Of a stretch of DNA of 64,000 bases, positions 10,974-21,784 are shown one piece after another. The notes below the pieces were generated by a model. It was not told the DNA's origin. It ran no database searches and saw nothing but the letters and a program-made list of their open reading frames with translations. Made by a program: the position numbers and the translations under genes. The number at the start of each line of letters is the position of its first letter. Within the stretch, counting starts at the first letter, position 1. Source of the DNA: Geobacteraceae bacterium (GTDB lineage Bacteria; Desulfobacterota; Desulfuromonadia; Geobacterales; Pseudopelobacteraceae); assembly GCA_021286935.1 (NCBI GenBank), contig JAJTBI010000008.1, positions 1 to 64,000 on the forward strand. Reading direction: 5' to 3'.

Positions 10974-11771
10974 ATTCAACGACTGTTGACCGCATTGATT
11001 CTACTGCCGCTGGTACTGGCGATCATCATCAAGGGTGCTCCGTGGCTGTTTGCCCTGTTGCTCTCCCTGTTCTGCCTGATCGCTATGCTGGAGTTTTTTG
11101 GCATGGCCCTGCCCGAACGAAAGTCGGAACTGTATCCCTTTGCATTGTTGGCGGCTATTGCCCTGGCAACCCCGTTGCTGGGTGATGGACGGTTCTTTAT
11201 CATGTCCTTAGCTGTTGCCTTTCTGCTGGGCGGTTTTCACTTTTTATTCAGGCTGCGGGATATAAGCACGGTGGCGCAGGAACTGTCCCTGGTCATGACC
11301 GCTTTTCTGTACATCCCGTTTCTGTTGGCCCATCTGCTGATGATCCGCCTCTTACCCCAGGGGGTGAACTGGCTGCTGCTGATCATGCTGATTGTAATGA
11401 CCAACGACTCCACCGCCTATTATGTTGGCAGTGCCTTTGGCAAACACCGTCTGTACGAAGCGGTCAGCCCCAAGAAGAGTATAGAAGGAGCACTGGGTGG
11501 ACTGCTAGGCAGTCTGGGTGGGACTCTGCTGGCAAAGTTCACCTTTTTCCCACAGTTAAGTTATGCTGATGCCATCATCACCGCAGTGGTAATCGGCATT
11601 ATCGGTCAGCTTGGCGACCTGTTTGAGTCCCTGCTGAAGCGCAGCTTCGGGGTCAAGGATTCAGGCAGTATCTTTCCCGGTCACGGCGGCGTGCTGGACC
11701 GGATGGACAGCATCATCTTTGCGGCACCGGTCACCTATTACTACGCGGTCTACCTCTTCGGGAGGTTTTAA
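10974..11771 (+). CDS. cdsA: Phosphatidate cytidylyltransferase, probable ATT start
   Basis: CdsA is an integral membrane enzyme making CDP-diacylglycerol from phosphatidic acid and CTP. Multiple hydrophobic helices are present, with the C-terminal signature around [21 protein letters not shown] and [13 protein letters not shown]. No ATG fits the start. AAAGGAG (10961-10967) is 6 nt from an in-frame ATT (10974), which gives (M)[14 protein letters not shown], the N-terminus expected for the family. The TTG at 10986 is 18 nt from the Shine-Dalgarno and would trim it. The gene starts 2 nt after uppS. Confidence 0.9.
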   Translation: MQRLLTALILLPLVLAIIIKGAPWLFALLLSLFCLIAMLEFFGMALPERKSELYPFALLAAIALATPLLGDGRFFIMSLAVAFLLGGFHFLFRLRDISTVAQELSLVMTAFLYIPFLLAHLLMIRLLPQGVNWLLLIMLIVMTNDSTAYYVGSAFGKHRLYEAVSPKKSIEGALGGLLGSLGGTLLAKFTFFPQLSYADAIITAVVIGIIGQLGDLFESLLKRSFGVKDSGSIFPGHGGVLDRMDSIIFAAPVTYYYAVYLFGRF

Positions 11772-11773
11772 TC

Positions 11774-12946
11774 ATGAAACAGATTGCCATTCTCGGATCA
11801 ACCGGTTCCATCGGCGTCAGCACCCTGGAGATCGTTGCTGCCCACCCTGACAAATTCCGGGTGGTCTCCCTTTCAGGTGCCAAGAACCTTGAACTGCTGG
11901 CACGCCAGATCCGTCAATTCAGACCCAAACTGGCTGCGGTTGCCGACCCTGCCGACATCCCCCAATTAAAGGAACTGCTGGCCGGTGTTGAAGTAGAATT
12001 GACCGGCGGGGTGGAAGGGCTCTGTGCAGTGGCCACGGCACCAGGTGTACAGATGGTGGTGGCTGCCATTGTGGGAGCTGCCGGTCTGGTACCGACTGCC
12101 GCAGCCATCCAGGCTGGTATTGATGTTGCCCTGGCAAACAAGGAGACCCTGGTTACTGCCGGCCACCTGTTTATGAACCTGGTAGAGCAGCACAAGGTCA
12201 AGCTCTACCCGGTTGACAGTGAACACAGCGCCATTTTTCAATCCATTGAAGGCCACCGCAGCCAGGACATCACCAAGATCATCCTGACCGCCTCCGGCGG
12301 GCCGTTCCGGGAAACCCCGCTTGAAAAACTGCAGAGCGTTACGATCCAGGATGCCCTTAACCACCCTAACTGGAGCATGGGACGCAAGATCACCATTGAT
12401 TCTGCCACCATGATGAATAAGGGGTTGGAAGTAATTGAGGCGCGTTGGCTGTTTGATGCGCCACCTGAAAAGATCAGCGTCAATATCCACCCCCAGAGCA
12501 TCATCCATTCCATGGTGGAGTATATTGACGGCTGCGTGATCGCCCAGCTGGGCACACCAGACATGAAGGCACCAATCGCCTATGCCCTCTCCTATCCCGG
12601 TCGAGTCTCAACCGGTGTCAAGCCGCTGGACCTGACTGAACTCTCCGGCCTGACCTTCTCCAAACCGGACCTGGAACGGTTCCCCTGCCTGGGGCTGGCC
12701 TATCGTGCCCTTGGCGAAGGCGAAAGCATGCCGGCTGTGATGAATGCCGCCAACGAAGTGGCAGTGGAGTCGTTCCTGGATGGCCGCATCTCCTATCTGC
12801 AGATTGCACGTTTGATTGAGAAGACCATGGACGCCCATCAGGCCCATCGCCTCGGCTCCATTGAAGAGGTGCTGGAAGCCGACCGCTGGGGTCGGGCAAC
12901 GGCACGGGATATCTGCACCACTCTCCAGACAGGCAGGTGCTTATGA
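11774..12946 (+). CDS. dxr: 1-deoxy-D-xylulose 5-phosphate reductoisomerase
   Basis: Dxr rearranges and reduces DXP to MEP with NADPH, the committed step of the MEP isoprenoid pathway. The nucleotide-binding loop GSTGSIG (residues 8-14), [11 protein letters not shown] and the TASGGPFRE loop are present. The length (390 residues) is normal. Its product ultimately feeds UppS upstream. It overlaps rseP by ATGA. Confidence 0.97.
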   Translation: MKQIAILGSTGSIGVSTLEIVAAHPDKFRVVSLSGAKNLELLARQIRQFRPKLAAVADPADIPQLKELLAGVEVELTGGVEGLCAVATAPGVQMVVAAIVGAAGLVPTAAAIQAGIDVALANKETLVTAGHLFMNLVEQHKVKLYPVDSEHSAIFQSIEGHRSQDITKIILTASGGPFRETPLEKLQSVTIQDALNHPNWSMGRKITIDSATMMNKGLEVIEARWLFDAPPEKISVNIHPQSIIHSMVEYIDGCVIAQLGTPDMKAPIAYALSYPGRVSTGVKPLDLTELSGLTFSKPDLERFPCLGLAYRALGEGESMPAVMNAANEVAVESFLDGRISYLQIARLIEKTMDAHQAHRLGSIEEVLEADRWGRATARDICTTLQTGRCL

Positions 12947-14073
12947 TTGTCGTTAACTTTATTATCGTGCTCGGCATCCTGATCTTTGTCCATGAATTTG
13001 GTCATTTTATTGTGGCAAAATGGATGGGGGTCAAGGTTGAGAAGTTCTCGCTTGGTTTTGGGCCGAAGCTGTTCGGGCGTCAGATCGGTGAGACCGAATA
13101 CCTGATCTCCGCCTTTCCGCTGGGTGGCTACGTCAAGATGTTTGGCGAAGGCGGCTTCAGCGAAATCGAGATGATCGAACAGGAGTATGAACGGGAGGCA
13201 CCTGGTTCAAAACCGGTCGAAGCCTATAAATTGACACCGGCTGACGAGGCACGCTCCTTTGCCCACAAGACCATCCCGCAGCGGATGGCTATCGTCTTTG
13301 CAGGTCCGTTCTTCAATATGGTCTTTGCCTGGCTGCTGCTGATCACGCTCTACATGACCGGCATGCCGATCCTGAAGGCGACCGTAGGTGAGATTTTCCC
13401 CAACCGCCCGGCAGCACTGGCAGGCATCCAAAAGGGCGACCTGATCACTGCCGTTAATGGCCAGCGCATCATCCAGTGGGAAGATTTTTCTGCCCATATG
13501 GCAACGACGTCCGATACCGTAACCCTGAGCATCACCCGTGCCGGAAAACCGCTAACAGTCCAGCTAAAACCACAGATTGGTGAAACCAAGAACCTGTTCG
13601 GTGAGATCATTAAGAAACCGATCATTGGCGTGTCGCCAGCCTATGATTTTGTCACCGAACGATTCGGTCTGGTGGATGCCTTTAGACTGGGTAATGCCAA
13701 GACCGTTGAGGTAACCAAACTGACCGTACTTTCACTGGTCAAGCTGTTTCAGGGCGTCGTGCCGTTGAACAGCCTGGGCGGTCCGATGATGATTGCCGAC
13801 ATGGCTAATAAAGCGGCCCAGACCGGTGGTGCCACCTTTTTTATGCTGCTGGCCGTGGTATCCATCAACCTGGGCATTCTGAACCTGCTGCCGGTGCCGG
13901 TACTGGATGGCGGTCACCTGATGTTCTACACCATTGAAGCGATCATCCGTCGCCCTGTTCCGCAAAAGATGCGCGAATATGCTCAGCAGGCCGGTATGGT
14001 GCTGTTGGTGGGGATGATGGTACTGGCTTTTTACAACGACATTATCCGTTATTTCTTCACCAACAAACTATGA
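12943..14073 (+). CDS. rseP: Site-2 intramembrane zinc protease RseP
   Basis: This inner-membrane metalloprotease cleaves transmembrane anti-sigma factors and remnant signal peptides. The zinc site HEFGH is at residues 17-21 in the first helix, and the second ligand motif [12 protein letters not shown] lies near residue 320. One PDZ domain lies in between (from about residue 145, [17 protein letters not shown]). The ATG at 12943 forms an ATGA overlap with dxr. A GTG 6 nt upstream is also in frame. Confidence 0.94.
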   Translation: MIVVNFIIVLGILIFVHEFGHFIVAKWMGVKVEKFSLGFGPKLFGRQIGETEYLISAFPLGGYVKMFGEGGFSEIEMIEQEYEREAPGSKPVEAYKLTPADEARSFAHKTIPQRMAIVFAGPFFNMVFAWLLLITLYMTGMPILKATVGEIFPNRPAALAGIQKGDLITAVNGQRIIQWEDFSAHMATTSDTVTLSITRAGKPLTVQLKPQIGETKNLFGEIIKKPIIGVSPAYDFVTERFGLVDAFRLGNAKTVEVTKLTVLSLVKLFQGVVPLNSLGGPMMIADMANKAAQTGGATFFMLLAVVSINLGILNLLPVPVLDGGHLMFYTIEAIIRRPVPQKMREYAQQAGMVLLVGMMVLAFYNDIIRYFFTNKL

Positions 14074-14759
14074 TCTGTCTCTGCATTGAGACCGCTACTG
14101 CCAGGGTTGGGGTAGCCCTGACCAGCAATGGCAGGCTGCTGTCAGAGTCACTGCTGGATGCTCCAGGCGGGCAACAAAACGCCCTGCTGATGCCTGAACT
14201 GCAGCGGCTGCTGGATCAAAACAACCTCACCATTAACCAGATTGATCTCTTTGCCTGTGCAACCGGCCCCGGTTCCTTTACCGGGGTCCGCACCGGCATT
14301 GCCGCCACCCAGGGGCTGGCACTGGCAGCAGGAAAACCCTGCACCGGCATCTCCACCTTGGCCATGCTGGCCATGAACCTGCCCCACGCAGCCTGGCCGG
14401 TCTGCCCCATGCTGGATGCCCGTAAGAATGAAGTCTACACCGGCCTCTATCAGACAACCGACCAAGCAATGCAACTCAAGCAAGACTGTGTCATACGCCC
14501 TGCTGATTTTTTGCAGCTACTCAGCGGACCGACGGTCTTTGTGGGTGACGGAGCCCTGCGCTATCGCGAGCTGATCCAGCAGACACTGGGTGATAACGCC
14601 CTTTTTGCACCATCCACACACCACATCCTGCGCCCTTCATCCGGCTGCCTGCTTGCAGAAACCGCCTTTTCAAACGGTACGGCAGTCCCCCCCGAACAGT
14701 TGCTTCCCACCTACCTGCGACTCTCTGAAGCAGAATTAGCCCGCCAACAAAAAATTTAA
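14070..14759 (+). CDS. tsaB: tRNA threonylcarbamoyladenosine biosynthesis protein TsaB
   Basis: TsaB is the scaffold partner of TsaD in making t6A37 in ANN-decoding tRNAs. The ASKHA-fold start [16 protein letters not shown] and the segment FACATGPGSFTGVRTGIAATQGL are diagnostic. The length is 229 residues. It overlaps rseP by ATGA and ends the long translation/envelope run. TsaD and TsaE are not in the window. Confidence 0.93.
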   Translation: MICLCIETATARVGVALTSNGRLLSESLLDAPGGQQNALLMPELQRLLDQNNLTINQIDLFACATGPGSFTGVRTGIAATQGLALAAGKPCTGISTLAMLAMNLPHAAWPVCPMLDARKNEVYTGLYQTTDQAMQLKQDCVIRPADFLQLLSGPTVFVGDGALRYRELIQQTLGDNALFAPSTHHILRPSSGCLLAETAFSNGTAVPPEQLLPTYLRLSEAELARQQKI

Positions 14760-14794
14760 CCAAACTATATATTTTCACCAGCAATAAAAAGCAC

Positions 14795-14822
14795 TTGTAG
14801 TCAGCCTAAAGACTGGTATAGT
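14795..14822 (+). promoter_or_regulatory. Probable sigma-70 promoter for sucCD
   Basis: TTGTAG (14795-14800) and TATAGT (14817-14822) are separated by 16 nt, about 30 nt before the sucC ATG. The surrounding 14760-14852 gap is AT-rich and otherwise empty. Confidence 0.5.
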
Positions 14823-14852
14823 TTCCACCATACATATCGCAGGGAGGGACCT

Positions 14853-16016
14853 ATGAATATTCATGAGTACCAGGCCAAGGAGATTCTTAGCACCTACGGC
14901 ATCCCGGTACCCCGTAACCGGGTGGCACTGACCGCCGATCAGGTTGAACGGGCTGCCAAGATGATGGGGGGCCACTGTGTGGTCAAGGCCCAGATCTATG
15001 CCGGTGGCAGAGGCAAGGCTGGCGGCGTCAAGCTGGTGCACCACCCGGAGCAGGCCAGCGACGTTGCCAAGGAACTGTTTGGCAAGCGTCTGGTTACCAA
15101 GCAGACCGGGCCCGAGGGGCTAAAGGTCCGCCGGATTCTGGTGGAGGAATCGGTTGAGATCGCCCGTGAATTCTACCTCTCCATCACTCTTGATCGAGAG
15201 ACCTCCCGCTACTGCCTGATCGCCTCGGCAGAAGGGGGTATGGATATTGAAGAGGTTGCCCAGAAGGCCCCTGACAAGATCCATGTCCTGACCATTGATC
15301 CCTTCACCGGCCTGCGCACCTACCAGGCCCGCAAGATCGCCCTGGCCCTGGGGCTCTCCGGCGCCGTCTGCGAAGACTGCGTTGACCTGATCCTGAACAC
15401 CTACAAATGCTGCCTGGAAAAAGACTGTTCGCTGATTGAGATCAACCCCCTGGTGGTGACCCGGGCCGGCTGGCTGCTGGCCATGGATGCAAAGATCTCC
15501 TTTGATGACAATGCTGTCTACCGCCACCGTGAATATCCCGACATGATGGACTACTCCCAGCTTGATCCGCTGGAGATCACCGCCGGCAAGTATGACCTGG
15601 CCTACATCAAGCTGACCGGCAATATCGGCTGTATGGTCAACGGCGCTGGTCTGGCCATGGCAACCCTTGATGTGTTGAAAGAATTTGGCGGAGAACCGGC
15701 AAACTTCCTGGATGTAGGGGGCGGCGCAACCCGCGAAAAGGTGGCTGAGGCGTTCAAGATCATCCTGCAGGACTGCGACGTCAAGGCAGTCTTTGTCAAC
15801 ATCTTCGGCGGTATCATGCGTTGCGACGTGATTGCCCAGGGAATCATAGAAGCAGCCAATGAGGTGCACTGCCCACTGCCGATTGTCGTGCGGATGGACG
15901 GCAGCAATGTTGAAGACGGCAAAAAGCTGCTGCTGGAATCCGGTCTGAATGTGCAGATTGGTGACAACCTGGGTGATGGCGCGCAGAAGATCGTTGCCAT
16001 GCTGGCCAAGGCGTAA
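14853..16016 (+). CDS. sucC: Succinate-CoA ligase (ADP-forming), beta subunit
   Basis: SucC pairs with SucD to interconvert succinyl-CoA and succinate with ATP formation, the substrate-level phosphorylation step of the TCA cycle. An ATP-grasp domain starts [21 protein letters not shown], and the CoA-ligase domain holds [13 protein letters not shown]. The 387-residue length is canonical. GGGAGGG precedes the ATG. sucD follows after 16 nt. Confidence 0.96.
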   Translation: MNIHEYQAKEILSTYGIPVPRNRVALTADQVERAAKMMGGHCVVKAQIYAGGRGKAGGVKLVHHPEQASDVAKELFGKRLVTKQTGPEGLKVRRILVEESVEIAREFYLSITLDRETSRYCLIASAEGGMDIEEVAQKAPDKIHVLTIDPFTGLRTYQARKIALALGLSGAVCEDCVDLILNTYKCCLEKDCSLIEINPLVVTRAGWLLAMDAKISFDDNAVYRHREYPDMMDYSQLDPLEITAGKYDLAYIKLTGNIGCMVNGAGLAMATLDVLKEFGGEPANFLDVGGGATREKVAEAFKIILQDCDVKAVFVNIFGGIMRCDVIAQGIIEAANEVHCPLPIVVRMDGSNVEDGKKLLLESGLNVQIGDNLGDGAQKIVAMLAKA

Positions 16017-16032
16017 GGGGGGGAGCGCAACC

Positions 16033-16905
16033 ATGTCAATTTTGATCAATAAAGACTCAAAGATACTGGTCCAGGGTATCACCGGCAAGAGCGGCCTCTT
16101 TCACACCCAACAGTGCCGCGCCTACGGCAGCCAGATTGTCGCTGGGGTTACGCCGGGCAAAGGCGGCATCCACATTGAAGGGATTCCGGTTTTTAACACC
16201 GTGGCAGAGGCGGTGCAGTACACCGGCGCCACCATCTCCATGATCTTTGTACCACCGCCAGGCGCCGCCGATGCGATCCTGGAGTCCTGCGAGGCTGGCC
16301 TTGAGCTGGCAGTCTGCATCACCGAAGGGATTCCGGTGCGGGACATGGTCATAGCCCGTGCTGTACAGGCCCAGAGCAAAACCCGCCTGGTGGGTCCAAA
16401 CTGCCCCGGTATCATCACCCCGGGCCAGTGCAAACTGGGGATCATGCCGGGCTACATCCACACCCCTGGCAAGGTCGGGGTGGTCTCCCGCTCCGGCACC
16501 CTGACCTACGAGGCAGTCAAGCAACTGACCGATATCGGCTTGGGGCAGTCCACCTGCGTCGGTATTGGCGGTGACCCGATCATCGGCATGAAGTACATTG
16601 ACGTGCTGAAGATGTTTAACGAAGACCCCGGCACCGAAGCGGTCTTCATGATCGGAGAGATCGGCGGCGGCGCTGAAGAAGAGGCCGCCTACTGGATCAA
16701 GGAAAACATGAAAAAACCAGTGGCCGCCTTTATTGCCGGCAGCACCGCTCCTCCGGGCAAACGGATGGGCCATGCCGGTGCGATTATCACCGGCGGCAAA
16801 GGCAAGGCCCAGGACAAGATCCGCACCCTGCAGGAATGCGGTGTTACGGTCTCAACCTCCCCCACCCGGATGGGTGAGGCCATGGCGGAAGCATTGAAAA
16901 AATAA
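16033..16905 (+). CDS. sucD: Succinate-CoA ligase, alpha subunit
   Basis: This subunit binds CoA and carries the phosphohistidine intermediate. The active His247 sits in [13 protein letters not shown]. The N-terminal Rossmann loop is [13 protein letters not shown]. The ATG at 16033 gives the normal length of 290 residues. The longer open frame upstream overlaps sucC and is not used. A strong terminator follows. Confidence 0.96.
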   Translation: MSILINKDSKILVQGITGKSGLFHTQQCRAYGSQIVAGVTPGKGGIHIEGIPVFNTVAEAVQYTGATISMIFVPPPGAADAILESCEAGLELAVCITEGIPVRDMVIARAVQAQSKTRLVGPNCPGIITPGQCKLGIMPGYIHTPGKVGVVSRSGTLTYEAVKQLTDIGLGQSTCVGIGGDPIIGMKYIDVLKMFNEDPGTEAVFMIGEIGGGAEEEAAYWIKENMKKPVAAFIAGSTAPPGKRMGHAGAIITGGKGKAQDKIRTLQECGVTVSTSPTRMGEAMAEALKK

Positions 16906-16927
16906 TACCGTTTAGCTGTTTTCTTTC

Positions 16928-16960
16928 AGCCCCGCCTGTAATCACTAAGGCGGGGCTTTT
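16928..16960 (+). terminator. Intrinsic terminator after sucD
   Basis: A 10-bp stem AGCCCCGCCT / AGGCGGGGCT is closed by a 10-nt loop and followed by a T run. Confidence 0.92.
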
Positions 16961-16991
16961 CATCGCAACATCTTGCGTCAAAACCCCGACA

Positions 16992-17021
16992 TTGACACCA
17001 TATCTTGGCATGAGGCATACT
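16992..17021 (+). promoter_or_regulatory. Probable sigma-70 promoter for dnaE
   Basis: A consensus TTGACA (16992-16997) is followed after 18 nt by CATACT (17016-17021). dnaE starts 34 nt further on, after GGGAGG. Confidence 0.5.
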
Positions 17022-17055
17022 CATTGCCTCACAGTTTTGTCGGGAGGCAGCCCCC

Positions 17056-20000
17056 ATGGAAGTAGCTGAAACAACACAAACCATCACCCCCTTTGTTCAC
17101 CTGCATCTGCATTCCCAGTACTCGCTGTTGGACGGAGCGATCAGGATTGAAGACCTGGTTGCCAAGGCCAAACAGTATCAGATGCCTGCCCTGGCCATTA
17201 CTGACCACGGCAACATGTTCGGTGCGGTGGAGTTTTACCTGAAGTGCAAGAAGGCCGGGATCAAACCGATCATCGGCTGTGAGCTGTACATCGCCCCTGA
17301 TTCCCGTTTTTCAAAAGATTCCAAGGGGATTTCCGATGCTGCCTATCACATTATCCTGCTCTGCGAAAACCTTGAGGGGTACAAGAACCTCTCCTACCTG
17401 ACCTCTGCCGGCTACAAGGAAGGCTTTTACTACCGCCCCCGCATTGACCGCGCCCTGCTGGAAAAACATAGCGGTGGGCTGATCGCCCTGTCTGCCTGCC
17501 TGAAGGGTGAGGTGGCCATGCAGTGCGGCCGGGGCAAAATGGAAGATGCCTTGGAGACCGCCCGCTGGTACAGCCAACTGTTCCCCGACCGCTACTATAT
17601 CGAGATCCAGGAAAACACCCTGCCTGAACAGGACACCGTCAACCTTCGCCTGCTTGAAGTGGCCAAAGAGCTAGGCCTGCCGCTGGTGGCCACCAATGAC
17701 TGCCACTACCTGAACCGGGAAGATGCCAAGGCCCATGAGGTGCTGCTCTGCATCCAGACCGGCAAGACCATGTCTGACCCTACCCATATGAAGTTCTCGG
17801 CCGATGAGTTCTACGTCAAGACCCCTGACGAGATGGTTGCTGCCTTCCACTATGCACCCCAGGCGGTTGCCAATACCGTGGCAATTGCCGAACGTTGTAA
17901 CCTTGAGCTGCCGCTGGAGAAGGACTACTACTTCCCGCACTTTGAACCGCCTGAAGGCAAGACCCACGACGACATGCTGGAAGAACAGGCGATTGCCGGG
18001 CTACAGGAGCGCCTGATCACCATCCGGGCCAAGTACCCGGATATGACCGACGAGCAGGTCCAGGGCTACCATGACCGGCTGCGGATCGAGCTGGACTGTA
18101 TCCGCCAGATGAAGTTTCCGGCCTACTTCCTGATTGTGGCTGACTTTATCAACTGGGCCAAAAGCCAGGGGATTCCGGTCGGACCTGGCCGGGGTTCGGC
18201 TGCCGGTTCGCTGGTGGCCTACGCTATCCGAATCACCGATCTGGACCCCCTGCCCTACAACCTGCTGTTTGAGCGGTTCTTGAACCCGGAACGGATCTCC
18301 ATGCCTGATATCGACGTGGACTTCTGCCAGGATCAGCGGGAAAAGGTGATCGAGTACGTGGTGCAGAAGTACGGTCGCGAGCGGGTCTGCCAGATCATCA
18401 CCTTTGGAACCATGAAGGCCAAGGCGGTGGTGCGGGATGTGGGCCGGGCGATTGATATGGCCTACGGCGACGTGGACAAGATTGCCAAGCTGATCCCTGA
18501 CGACCTGAAGATGACCATTGAAAAGGCGATCAAACAGGAACCGCAGCTGAAAGAGATGGCTGCTGCCGATCCCAAGGTGGCGCAACTGCTGGAGACCGCC
18601 AACTGCCTGGAAGGTCTGGCCCGCCATGCCGGCACCCACGCCGCCGGGGTGGTGGTGGCCCCGGATCAGCTGGAAGAGTATCTGCCGGTCTACAAGGATC
18701 AGAAGACCGGCGGCATCAACACCCAGTATTCCATGAAGTACGTCGAGATGGTGGGACTGGTCAAGTTCGACTTCCTGGGCCTGAAAAACCTGACCGTAAT
18801 CCAGAATGCGGTGCGGATGATCCGCGAAGGCCAGAACCCTGAGTTCGATATCACCCGCCTGCGGGATGATGACCAGGCCAGCTACGACCTGATCACCGCC
18901 GGTAACACCACCGGCATCTTCCAGCTTGAATCCAGCGGCATGAAGGAGATGCTGGTCAAGCTGAAACCTTCCTGCTTTGAAGACGTGATCGCGGCCTGCG
19001 CCCTCTACCGTCCCGGCCCGTTGGGCTGCGGCATGGTGGATGAATTCATCGAGCGTAAGCATGGCCGCCAGAAGGTAGTCTACGATCTGCCCCAGCTGGA
19101 ACCGATCCTGAAGGACACCTACGGGGTCATTGTCTACCAGGAGCAGGTTATGCAGATCTCCCGTTCCCTGGCCGGGTATTCCCTGGGACGGGCCGACCTG
19201 CTGCGCCGCGCCATGGGTAAGAAAGACCCGGCGGTTATGGCCAAGGAAAAGGAGCCATTCCTTGAAGGGGCCAAGGCCCAGGGGCTGGATATCAAGAAGG
19301 CCGAGGCGATCTTTGACCAGATGGCTAAGTTTGCTGAGTACGGCTTTAACAAATCACACTCGGCCGCCTATGCCCTGATCGCCTATCAGACCGCCTACCT
19401 GAAAGCACACTACCCGGTTGAATTCATGGCTGCCCTGCTCTCCTGCGACATGGACAGTACCGACAAGGTACTGAAAAGCATCAGCGACTGTCGTGAACAG
19501 GGGATTGAGGTGCTGCCGCCGGATATCAACGCCTCGGGCCAGTCCTTTACCGTGTCAGGCAAGTCGATGCGCTTCGGTCTCGGCGCGGTTAAGGGAGTTG
19601 GCGGCGGCGCAGTGGAGTCGATTATTGAGGCCCGCGCCGATGGTCCCTTTACCGATATTTACGATTTCTGTGAACGGGTGGACCTGCGCCGGGTCAACAA
19701 GCGGGTCATGGAGGCGCTGGTCAAATGCGGTGCCTTTGATTCGTTGCACAGACATCGTGCCCCGCTGATGGCAGCCCTTGATGATGCCACTTCTGCAGGC
19801 CAGCGTTTTCAGGAAGAACGGGACAGCGCCCAGGTCTCCCTGTTTGGTGATATGCCCACTGCCACCGCCACCCGTTCCGGCCGTAAGCTGCCGGATATCG
19901 AAGAATGGCATGACAAGGAAAAGCTGGGCTATGAAAAGGAGGCGCTGGGCTTTCTGATCACCGGCCACCCACTGGACCGCTATGCCGCCGACATCAAGCG

Positions 20001-20598
20001 TCTGGCCAGCGCCGAGATAGCCCGGTTATCTGACTTCCCGGACAACTGTGAAGTAAGGGTCTGCGGTATTGTCACCTCTTTGAAGGAGATCATCACCAAG
20101 AAGGGTGACCGGATGGGCTTTGTCACCATTGAAGACCTGACCGGACAGATCGAAATCACGGTTTTTTCCGACATGTACGTACCGGCAGCCGCCCTCCTGA
20201 AATCAGATGACCCGCTGTTGTTTACCGGCAAACTGGAAAAGGGTGAAAAGGGTTGCAAACTACTGGTGATGAAACCCCAGGAAGGCAATGGCCGCAAGTT
20301 CCCCAACCAGGTCAGCGTCAATGGCGATATCAAGCTGCTGTCCGAGGCCCAGGAGCAGCAGACCACCCGCGTCAGTCTGGCGCTGCGCCTGTTGGAGCTG
20401 ACTGCGGAACAGTTGACACCGATCAAAGAACTGCTGGAAAAACACCCCGGCAACCTGCCGGTGTTGCTGCAGCTTGAGATCCCTGACCGCAGCCGGACCA
20501 CCATTAAATTACCGGATCACCTGAAAGTGGCGGCCAGTGATGAATTTAGGCTGGCGGTAGAACGCTGTGTCGGGTATAATGCCGCGATCTTTGAATAG
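17056..20598 (+). CDS. dnaE: DNA polymerase III alpha subunit
   Basis: This is the replicative polymerase catalytic subunit (1180 residues, DnaE1 type). It has an N-terminal PHP domain (HLHLHSQYSLLDGA). The polymerase core has the catalytic motifs GPGRGSAAGSLVAYA and PDIDVDFCQDQR near residue 415-430. Helix-hairpin-helix elements follow. A C-terminal OB fold (VCGIVTSLKEIITKKGDRMGF) starts near residue 1005. It ends in TAG exactly at the left edge of element copy B. Confidence 0.98.
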   Translation: MEVAETTQTITPFVHLHLHSQYSLLDGAIRIEDLVAKAKQYQMPALAITDHGNMFGAVEFYLKCKKAGIKPIIGCELYIAPDSRFSKDSKGISDAAYHIILLCENLEGYKNLSYLTSAGYKEGFYYRPRIDRALLEKHSGGLIALSACLKGEVAMQCGRGKMEDALETARWYSQLFPDRYYIEIQENTLPEQDTVNLRLLEVAKELGLPLVATNDCHYLNREDAKAHEVLLCIQTGKTMSDPTHMKFSADEFYVKTPDEMVAAFHYAPQAVANTVAIAERCNLELPLEKDYYFPHFEPPEGKTHDDMLEEQAIAGLQERLITIRAKYPDMTDEQVQGYHDRLRIELDCIRQMKFPAYFLIVADFINWAKSQGIPVGPGRGSAAGSLVAYAIRITDLDPLPYNLLFERFLNPERISMPDIDVDFCQDQREKVIEYVVQKYGRERVCQIITFGTMKAKAVVRDVGRAIDMAYGDVDKIAKLIPDDLKMTIEKAIKQEPQLKEMAAADPKVAQLLETANCLEGLARHAGTHAAGVVVAPDQLEEYLPVYKDQKTGGINTQYSMKYVEMVGLVKFDFLGLKNLTVIQNAVRMIREGQNPEFDITRLRDDDQASYDLITAGNTTGIFQLESSGMKEMLVKLKPSCFEDVIAACALYRPGPLGCGMVDEFIERKHGRQKVVYDLPQLEPILKDTYGVIVYQEQVMQISRSLAGYSLGRADLLRRAMGKKDPAVMAKEKEPFLEGAKAQGLDIKKAEAIFDQMAKFAEYGFNKSHSAAYALIAYQTAYLKAHYPVEFMAALLSCDMDSTDKVLKSISDCREQGIEVLPPDINASGQSFTVSGKSMRFGLGAVKGVGGGAVESIIEARADGPFTDIYDFCERVDLRRVNKRVMEALVKCGAFDSLHRHRAPLMAALDDATSAGQRFQEERDSAQVSLFGDMPTATATRSGRKLPDIEEWHDKEKLGYEKEALGFLITGHPLDRYAADIKRLASAEIARLSDFPDNCEVRVCGIVTSLKEIITKKGDRMGFVTIEDLTGQIEITVFSDMYVPAAALLKSDDPLLFTGKLEKGEKGCKLLVMKPQEGNGRKFPNQVSVNGDIKLLSEAQEQQTTRVSLALRLLELTAEQLTPIKELLEKHPGNLPVLLQLEIPDRSRTTIKLPDHLKVAASDEFRLAVERCVGYNAAIFE

Positions 20599-20721
20599 GA
20601 GAATGGCTCTTTTCCGCCCTGGCTGTGTTGTACTCGTTGCCGCTTGTGCGGCGTACCCCCTTAGTACGCCTCCGCGCGACGCCTCGCACACCCCAGCCAT
20701 GACGAAAAATTTCTCATTCTC
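20599..20721 (+). repeat. Intercistronic palindromic element, copy B
   Basis: This 123-bp imperfect palindrome fills most of the dnaE-accA gap. The outer arms are GAGAATGGCTCTTTTCCG and the matching CGAAAAATTTCTCATTCTC. The core is CTTGTGC (20643-20649), CGTAC, a 7-nt loop, then GTACGC and CTCCGCGC (to 20677). It begins at the base after the dnaE TAG and ends 34 nt before the accA ATG. Confidence 0.88.
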
Positions 20722-20754
20722 TTTACATTACCAATTTATTTGTGAGGTACTCTG

Positions 20755-21705
20755 ATGGCAGCTACTGTCTACATGGAGTTTGAAAAACCGATTGCCGAGC
20801 TGGAAAAGAAGATTGAGGAACTGCGCGCTCTGGGTGCTGGCGATCTAACTGCCGAGATCAATGCACTGGAAAGCAAGGTCGAAGAAAAGCGTCAGGAGAT
20901 CTTCAACAACCTGACCCGCTGGCAGAAGGCCCAGGTGGCACGCCACATCAACCGTCCCTTTACCCTTGATTACATCAAGTACCTTTTTACCGATTTCAAT
21001 GAGCTGCACGGCGACCGCAACTTCGGCGATGACCATGCCATCGTGGGTGGTCTGGCCCGTTTTGATGGCCAGCCGGTGATGGTGGTAGGACACCAGAAGG
21101 GGCGTGACACCAAGGAGAAGGTCTTCCGCAACTTCGGCATGCCCAACCCTGAAGGGTACCGTAAGGCGCTGCGTCTGTTCCAGATGGCTGAACAGTTCAA
21201 CCTGCCGATCATCACCTTTGTAGACACCCCTGGCGCCTATCCCGGAATTGGGGCAGAAGAACGGGGCCAGGCAGAAGCGATTGCCCGTAACCTGCGCGAG
21301 ATGGCCAGTCTGACCGTGCCGGTGATTGTCTGCGTGACCGGCGAGGGTGGTTCCGGCGGCGCCCTGGCAATTGCGGTGGGCAACCGGGTGCTGATGCTGG
21401 AGCATTCCGTCTATGCGGTTATCTCGCCGGAAGGCTGCGCTGCCATCCTCTGGTCCGATGGCACCAAAGGCCAGCAGGCTGCTGAGGCACTCAAACCCGC
21501 AGCCCAAGATATCATTGAACTGGGCGTGATTGATGAAATCATCCATGAGCCGGTGGGCGGCGCCCACCGCGATCACGAGGCCACTGCCCAGGCCATGGGA
21601 TCAGCCATCCGTCAACACTTGGCCGAGCTGAAGGAGATGACTCCTGATCAACTGGTTGAAGATCGCTATCAAAAGTTCCGCGCCATGACCCGCATGGCCG
21701 AGTAG
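20755..21705 (+). CDS. accA: Acetyl-CoA carboxylase carboxyltransferase, alpha subunit
   Basis: With AccD, this subunit moves CO2 from carboxybiotin to acetyl-CoA, giving malonyl-CoA for fatty acid synthesis. The crotonase-like core carries [17 protein letters not shown] and [14 protein letters not shown]. The N-terminal coiled segment [16 protein letters not shown] is typical. The length of 316 residues is standard. GAGGTA lies before the ATG. A terminator follows. Confidence 0.97.
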   Translation: MAATVYMEFEKPIAELEKKIEELRALGAGDLTAEINALESKVEEKRQEIFNNLTRWQKAQVARHINRPFTLDYIKYLFTDFNELHGDRNFGDDHAIVGGLARFDGQPVMVVGHQKGRDTKEKVFRNFGMPNPEGYRKALRLFQMAEQFNLPIITFVDTPGAYPGIGAEERGQAEAIARNLREMASLTVPVIVCVTGEGGSGGALAIAVGNRVLMLEHSVYAVISPEGCAAILWSDGTKGQQAAEALKPAAQDIIELGVIDEIIHEPVGGAHRDHEATAQAMGSAIRQHLAELKEMTPDQLVEDRYQKFRAMTRMAE

Positions 21706-21743
21706 CCTGAAAGCAAACTCGATCCGTTTACCACTATCTTTAC

Positions 21744-21768
21744 AGGGGCGTTGAAACAACGCCCCTTT
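21744..21768 (+). terminator. Intrinsic terminator after accA
   Basis: A 10-bp stem AGGGGCGTTG / CAACGCCCCT with a 3-nt loop is followed by a short T run. It overlaps an alternative GTG of the next gene, which supports the later ATG there. Confidence 0.88.
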
Positions 21769-21784
21769 CGTGTTTACTGAAACT

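Noticed and set aside
15120-16088. A 322-codon minus-strand open frame across sucC and the start of sucD
   Set aside because: It is a shadow of two firmly identified genes, with low-complexity His/Gln/Val-rich sequence typical of antisense reading.
18001-19062. A 353-codon open frame on the minus strand inside dnaE
   Set aside because: It lies antisense to highly conserved polymerase coding sequence, has no recognisable protein features, and is explained by high G+C codon bias on the opposite strand.
20599-20721. Element B (and A, C, D) as ordinary Rho-independent terminators
   Set aside because: The hairpins are very long, carry a conserved non-stem core, and lack a T run at the 3' base. 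True terminators in the window look quite different.
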